From assembly GCF_003751945.1 (NCBI RefSeq), contig NZ_RJKL01000001.1:124001-188000 (forward strand): DNA of 64,000 nucleotides, in the 5' to 3' direction. This DNA is from Couchioplanes caeruleus. Lineage in GTDB: Bacteria > Actinomycetota > Actinomycetes > Mycobacteriales > Micromonosporaceae. Position numbers and translations under genes: made by a program. Below the pieces are notes generated by a model. The model searched no databases, was not told where the DNA came from, and was given only the letters and a program-made list of their open reading frames with translations. Positions 58,311-64,000 of the stretch are shown here, piece by piece; position 1 is the first letter of the stretch, and each line of letters opens with the position of its first letter.

Positions 58311-58532
58311 GGTGGCGATTGTGCGTGGTGGGGGCGAGGTGGTGTCCAGCGGTTTGCGGCTGTGCCCCGGGTAGGCGCTGCCTGGGAAGTGGCTGTGCGG
58401 ACTTTAGGTTTTCTTGAGGTGCAACCGGTCGGCAACCATCTGTGACCGCGTGCTGCACCCCGCGCAACGAAAAGTTCCCCCTGTCAGCCGGTGAGCCGTC
58501 ACCGGGAGACGGGATACGAGGGGGAACACCAC
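58311..58532. other. Intergenic region upstream of the FliA-type sigma gene
   Basis: 222 bp without a gene. It contains TTGAGG (58414-58419) but no TANNNT at standard spacing, so I do not call a promoter. Confidence 0.4.
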
Positions 58533-59396
58533 ATGTCCGCAGTGACCGCGCCGAAGACCATCAGCCGTGAGCTGGAGAACCTGATTCGCGAGAACATGCC
58601 GCTGGTGGGCCACCTGGTGCGCGAGATGCTGTTCAAGGTGCCGGCGCACGTGCACCGCGACGACCTCGCCTCGGCGGGATACGCGGCCCTGGTCACGGCG
58701 GCGCAGGCGTACGACGCGAGCCGGGGTATCCCGTTCGGCCGCTTCGCGGCGGTGCGGGTCCGGGGTGCGCTGCTGGACGAGCTGCGCAGCATGGACTGGG
58801 CGAGCCGTTCGGTGCGGGCGCGGGCCCGGCGGGCCGACGTGGCCCGGCAGGAGCTGACGGCGAAGCTGGGCCGGACGCCGTCGCCGACGGAGCTGGCCGA
58901 GCTGCTCGGCGTGGGTGTGTCGGAGCTGGCGTCGGTCGACGACGACGTGCAGCGGGCCGCGGTGCTGTCGCTGCAGGGCTTCACCGCCGGTGCGGCCGAG
59001 GACATGGTCACCGAGGCGTCGCTGAACCCGGAGGAGATGCTGCTGCACCGGGAGCGGATCGGCTACCTGCACGACGCGGTCGCGGTGCTGCCGGAGCGGC
59101 TGCGGTTCGTGGTCGAGGCGTCGTTCCTGCAGGAGCGTCCGCTGGCGGACGTCGCCGCGGAGCTGGGCGTGACGGAGTCGCGGGTGTCGCAGTTGCGCAC
59201 CGAGGCGCTGGCGCTGCTGCGCGACGGCCTGAGCACGCACATGGAGCAGAACGAGGGCGCGGTCAAGGGCGACGGTGTCGTGGCGCGGCGCCGGGCCGCG
59301 TACGCGGCGCAGATCGCGAGCCGCAGCACGATGACGACGCGGCTGGCCGTGACCGACGTGCAGGGCGTGAACCGTTCGGTGGCCTACGCCGCCTGA
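58533..59396 (+). CDS. Sigma factor of the FliA/WhiG class (sigma-28-like)
   Basis: 287 residues from the ATG at 58533 with GAGGGGG upstream; a GTG at 58491 is less likely. Region 2 is RENMPLVGHLVREMLFKV through PFGRFAAVRVRGALLDELRS, region 3 RTPSPTELAELLGV, and region 4 LPERLRFVVEASFLQERPLADVAAELGVTESRVSQLRTEAL. The absence of region 1.1 is normal. In Actinoplanes FliA-type factors direct flagellar and sporulation genes. No flagellar genes occur in the window. Confidence 0.88.
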   Translation: MSAVTAPKTISRELENLIRENMPLVGHLVREMLFKVPAHVHRDDLASAGYAALVTAAQAYDASRGIPFGRFAAVRVRGALLDELRSMDWASRSVRARARRADVARQELTAKLGRTPSPTELAELLGVGVSELASVDDDVQRAAVLSLQGFTAGAAEDMVTEASLNPEEMLLHRERIGYLHDAVAVLPERLRFVVEASFLQERPLADVAAELGVTESRVSQLRTEALALLRDGLSTHMEQNEGAVKGDGVVARRRAAYAAQIASRSTMTTRLAVTDVQGVNRSVAYAA

Positions 59397-59407
59397 CCAG
59401 CAGCAAG

Positions 59408-59458
59408 CGACGGCACAGGCCGCCACCCGCGGATATTGGGTGGCGGCCTGTGCCGTCG
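59408..59458 (+). terminator. 21-bp hairpin terminator after the sigma factor gene
   Basis: A perfect 21-bp stem (59408-59428 with 59438-59458) around a 9-nt loop (gcggatatt), 11 bp after the stop. Its length makes it the strongest hairpin in the window. Confidence 0.75.
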
Positions 59459-59603
59459 GTGCGGCAGGGTGGCACTGAGCCCGTCGCCGTCCAAGGGAGC
59501 CGTCGCCTCCGTGTGATACCGACCCGATCCGAGCGCGCCGCCGATGATCGGATGCGTGCGGATCGCCGTATTCCCGTCGGTATGACGTCCGCGGAGGACT
59601 CCC

Positions 59604-61196
<1,593 letters not shown>

Positions 61197-61208
61197 GATC
61201 ATGGGGGC

Positions 61209-62177
61209 ATGTCCCTGGTTCCGCGTCAGCACGCCGGGACGGTCGCGGCCGTCGGCGGCGCCGAGCAGGTCACCGAGGCGTGGTTGCAGAACCGGCGGTT
61301 GTCGGCGCACACCCGCGACGCGTACCGGCGCGACGTGACGGCGTGGCTGGCGTGGTGTGCCGAGCGCGACGCCGATCCGTTGCGGGCCTCGTTCCTGGAC
61401 GTCAACGCGTACGCGCGGGGCCTGGAGTCCCGCCAGCTCGCCCCGGCGACGGTGGCGCGCAAGCTGTCGGGGCTGTCGAGCTGGTACGACTTCCTGGTCA
61501 AGCTGCGGGCGGTCGAGGCGAATCCGGTGGCCGGCGCCGACCGCCCGTACGTCTCGCGGGACCATTCGGCGACGGTGGGCCTGAGTCCCGAGGAGGTCGA
61601 CGCGGTCATCGCCGCCGCCGAGACGGGCACCGGCGCGGCGGCGGCGCGGCACCGGGCGGTGATCGCCCTGCTCGCCGATCTGGGCCTGCGGGTCGGTGAG
61701 CTGGTCGGCCTCGACGTCGCCGATCTCGGGGTGGAGCGCGGGCACCGCAGCGTGCGGTTCGTGGGCAAGGGCGGGCGCCCTCGCCGGCGGGCGCTGACGC
61801 CGTACGCGGGGACGGCGCTGGACGCGTACCTGGCCGAGCGGGCGGCGGCCGAGGGGACCACCGCCGACCGTCTGGACGGGCCGCTGCTGGTCACCACCAC
61901 CGGCGCGCGGCTGGACCGGCACGCCGTGTTCCGGCTGGTGCGCCGCCTCGCCCGGGAGGCCGGGATCGAGGGGTGGGCGCGGCTGTCGCCGCACTCGCTG
62001 CGGCACGCGTTCGCGACCTCGGCGCGGGCCGAGGGGGTGCCGCTGGAGGACGTGCAGGATGCGATGGGACACGCCGACCCGCGCACCACCCGGCGCTACG
62101 ACCGGGACCGGCACAACCTGGACCGGGACCCCGCGTACACGCTCGCCGCCGCACGGGTCCGGCGCACCGGGCCCTGA
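61209..62177 (+). CDS. Tyrosine recombinase (XerC/XerD-like)
   Basis: 322 residues. N-terminal SAM-like domain (RLSAHTRDAYRRDVTAWLAW); catalytic R in GLRVGEL, K in VGKGGRPRR, H-x-x-R in SPHSLRHAFATSA, H in MGHADPRTTRRYDR with the nucleophile Tyr. This corresponds to a full-length chromosome-dimer or phage-type integrase. No att-site repeats are visible nearby. Not enough to say XerC or XerD. Confidence 0.88.
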   Translation: MSLVPRQHAGTVAAVGGAEQVTEAWLQNRRLSAHTRDAYRRDVTAWLAWCAERDADPLRASFLDVNAYARGLESRQLAPATVARKLSGLSSWYDFLVKLRAVEANPVAGADRPYVSRDHSATVGLSPEEVDAVIAAAETGTGAAAARHRAVIALLADLGLRVGELVGLDVADLGVERGHRSVRFVGKGGRPRRRALTPYAGTALDAYLAERAAAEGTTADRLDGPLLVTTTGARLDRHAVFRLVRRLAREAGIEGWARLSPHSLRHAFATSARAEGVPLEDVQDAMGHADPRTTRRYDRDRHNLDRDPAYTLAAARVRRTGP

Positions 62178-62186
62178 GCGACCCCC

Positions 62187-62192
62187 TATCCT
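62187..62192 (+). promoter_or_regulatory. -10 element TATCCT upstream of uppP
   Basis: TATCCT lies 38 bp before the TTG at 62231. The -35 region is weak. Confidence 0.35.
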
Positions 62193-62230
62193 CGACCGGT
62201 CCGGCAAGTCGATCACGGGGCGGGGTTGGG

Positions 62231-63076
62231 TTGAACATCTTCGAAGCGGTGCTGCTGGGCGCGGTGGAGGGTTTCACCGAGTTCCTGCCCATCTCCAGCA
62301 CCGGCCACCTGACCATCCTGGAGAAGCTGCTCGGCTACGAGATCGACGCGCGGGACATCACCGCGTTCACCGCGATCATCCAGTCGGGCGCGGTCCTGGC
62401 CACCGTGATCTTCCTGCGGCACGACATCATCCGGATCGTCACCGCCTGGATCCGCGGTGTGCTCGGCCGTGACCTGCGCGCCAACGCCGACTACCGGTTC
62501 GGCTGGGCGGTGATTCTGGGCTCGATCCCGATCGGCATCGTGGGCTTGCTGTTCCAGGACACGATCGAGACGACGCTGCGCAGCCTGTGGTTCGTGGCCG
62601 GGGCGCTGATCGTCTACAGCGGTGTGATGTGGTTCGCCGACCACGCCGCGACCCAGGTGCGCCACGTCGAGGACGTCACCTGGAAGGACACTTTGATCAT
62701 CGGTGTGGTGCAGTGTCTCGCCCTGGTCCCCGGCGTCTCGCGCTCCGGTGCGACGATGACCGCAGGCCTGCTGCGCGACCTCGACCGGGTGACGGTGACG
62801 AAGCTGTCGTTCTTTCTCAGCATCCCGGCGCTCATGGGCGCGACGGTGCTGCAGACCGTCACCGAGTACGACAACATCTCCGCCGACAACGGCGGGGTCG
62901 GCTGGCTGCCCACGATCGTCGCCACGGTGACCAGCTTCGTGGTGGGCTGGTTCGCGGTGTCGTGGCTGCTGAAGTTCATCGCCCGGCACTCGTACTCGAT
63001 CTTCATCAGTTACCGGCTGGTGCTCGGTGCGGTGCTGATGGTCCTGCTCGCGACGAACGTGATCGAGCCGAAGTGA
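62231..63076 (+). CDS. uppP: Undecaprenyl-diphosphate phosphatase (BacA/UppP)
   Basis: 281 residues from the TTG at 62231 with GGGGCGGGG upstream; no ATG or GTG fits. The start NIFEAVLLGAVEGFTEFLPISSTGHL is the family signature with the catalytic Glu and Ser, and VPGVSRSGATMTAGLL is the second signature. Eight membrane helices. Recycles the lipid carrier for cell-wall synthesis; overexpression gives bacitracin resistance in other bacteria. Confidence 0.95.
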   Translation: MNIFEAVLLGAVEGFTEFLPISSTGHLTILEKLLGYEIDARDITAFTAIIQSGAVLATVIFLRHDIIRIVTAWIRGVLGRDLRANADYRFGWAVILGSIPIGIVGLLFQDTIETTLRSLWFVAGALIVYSGVMWFADHAATQVRHVEDVTWKDTLIIGVVQCLALVPGVSRSGATMTAGLLRDLDRVTVTKLSFFLSIPALMGATVLQTVTEYDNISADNGGVGWLPTIVATVTSFVVGWFAVSWLLKFIARHSYSIFISYRLVLGAVLMVLLATNVIEPK

Positions 63077-63183
63077 CCGTGTGACCCGGCGGGTTTCATC
63101 GACATTCGTTGTTCTTTGCCCGATGTGGCGATAACGTAGCGCGTGCCTATCGGTACGTACCGCTACGACTGGGGAGGGCCGCC

Positions 63184-64000
63184 ATGGCCGACCTCGCGAC
63201 CGACCGCCTCCCGCTGTTCCCGTTCCGCAGCCCCGGCGACGACCCGTTCACCCCGGTGGCCGCCGCCGACCGTCGCCGCCTCGACGGCCCGGTCACCCGG
63301 GTGCGGCTGCCCACCGGCGGCTGGACGTGGCTGGTCACCCGCCACGGCGACGTCAAGGAGATGCTGCGCAGCGACGCGTTCAGCGCCGACGCGACCCGGC
63401 CCGGCTTCCCGCTGTTGCGCGCACCGACCCCGCAGACCCCGCAGAGCACCCCGGGCGGGTTCGTCCGCATGGACGGCGAGGCGCACCTGCGGCTGCGCCG
63501 GATGCTGACCGCCGAATTCATGATCAGGAATATCCGGCGGATGGAGCCGCTGATCGCCGACGTCGTCGACGGCGTCCTCGACGCGGCCGAGGCGGCCGGG
63601 CCACCCGCCGACCTCGTCGCGACGTTCGCGCTGCCGGTGCCGTCGCTGGTCATCTGCCACCTGCTCGGCGTCCCGTACGCCGACCACGCCCTCTTCCAGC
63701 GGCACAGCGCGACCCTGCTCGACCACACCGCCGACCCGCTGCGGGCCCGCGAGGCCCTCCTCGGCCTGCGCGCCTACCTCGGCAACCTGATCGAGGCCAA
63801 ACGCACCAGCGGCCGGGCCGGCGACGACCTGCTCGGACGCCTCGTCGACGAACGTGTGCGCACCGGCGAGCTCGAGATCGACGAGCTCATCGGCATGGCG
63901 GTGCTGCTGCTCGTCGCCGGGCACGAGACCACCGCCAACATGATCGGACTCAGCGTCCTTCTGCTGCAGCGCCACCCGCACGTGTGGCAGCGGCTGCGCG
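63184..64000 (+). CDS. Cytochrome P450, N-terminal part (cut by window edge)
   Basis: 272 codons visible from the ATG at 63184, which has GGGGAGGG upstream. Typical bacterial class I (CYP105-like) features: VRMDGEAHLRLRRMLTAEFM near residue 95 and the I-helix LLLVAGHETTAN near 240. The heme-binding Cys region would lie beyond the edge. Likely cytoplasmic and dependent on a ferredoxin. Substrate unknown. Confidence 0.92.
   Translation, partial: MADLATDRLPLFPFRSPGDDPFTPVAAADRRRLDGPVTRVRLPTGGWTWLVTRHGDVKEMLRSDAFSADATRPGFPLLRAPTPQTPQSTPGGFVRMDGEAHLRLRRMLTAEFMIRNIRRMEPLIADVVDGVLDAAEAAGPPADLVATFALPVPSLVICHLLGVPYADHALFQRHSATLLDHTADPLRAREALLGLRAYLGNLIEAKRTSGRAGDDLLGRLVDERVRTGELEIDELIGMAVLLLVAGHETTANMIGLSVLLLQRHPHVWQRLR

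Noticed and set aside
61209..62177. Integrase of an integrated element
   Set aside because: No att repeats, tRNA, excisionase or phage genes nearby; the protein fits a housekeeping Xer-type recombinase equally well.

Overview
The window is about 70-75% G+C, almost entirely coding, with heavy GTG/TTG start use and many ATGA-type overlaps. It looks like chromosomal DNA of a filamentous actinobacterium. The gene content (CDP-alcohol phosphotransferase, DUF881, small basic protein, DUF881, gcvH, garA-type FHA gene, two MerR genes, bifunctional nuclease, DUF5999, DUF3152 and a FliA/WhiG-type sigma factor) fits Micromonosporaceae (Actinoplanes-like) best. That family placement is inference. I see no tRNA, rRNA, CRISPR array, insertion sequence or replication origin.

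Layout. 1-4569: 3' part of a tightly overlapping Ebo-type metabolite-traffic operon (EboA-like end, TatD hydrolase, EboE, alkaline-phosphatase-fold protein, polyprenyl diphosphate synthase). 4610-10760: three metallo-beta-lactamase-fold proteins, a SUKH-like protein, a cysteine-desulfurase-like enzyme beside a truncated Lrp/AsnC fragment, an MBL-rhodanese protein and an SRPBCC protein. 10934-14033: small Tat-type protein, DUF4331 protein, small conserved protein, AraC regulator. 14044-18574: PaaX regulator and GNAT, DUF418 membrane protein, lipid- or membrane-anchored glycosyl hydrolase-like protein. 18607-27940: FAD oxidoreductase, divergent glgA/glgC (glycogen), ABC-F ATPase, PhzF, and a MoxR ATPase/VWA pair. 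28095-34143: a conserved actinobacterial block with the same order as I recall for Mycobacterium tuberculosis Rv1822-Rv1830. 34154-45092: an apparently inserted accessory stretch (LysR/EamA, convergent DUF3152 pair, AbiEii-like protein, 32-residue peptide, DUF3516-type helicase, dNTPase, paired nucleotidyltransferases). 45153-48123: glycine riboswitch and gcvP. 48269-51465: DUF5999, pabB-like, peptide deformylase, methyltransferase, Nudix. 51465-55925: a three-gene NRPS-independent siderophore (NIS) locus. 56043-64000: epimerase, VOC protein, a collapsed alpha/beta-hydrolase pseudogene, 2H phosphoesterase, FliA-type sigma factor with a large terminator, ABC-F, tyrosine recombinase, uppP and the start of a cytochrome P450 cut by the window edge.

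The strongest cross-cutting observations are: (1) at least twelve genes have a TANNNT -10 hexamer 6-8 nt before the start codon, the signature of leaderless transcripts; (2) a 17-bp motif CCTA-N3-TCCTAGGA-YG occurs three times, always between genes; (3) the NIS locus pairs two IucA/IucC synthetases with a type III PLP decarboxylase, as in staphyloferrin B, and one synthetase carries a 14-residue tandem-repeat insert; (4) the gcv genes are split by about 11 kb of accessory DNA, with a riboswitch on gcvP but not seen on gcvH.
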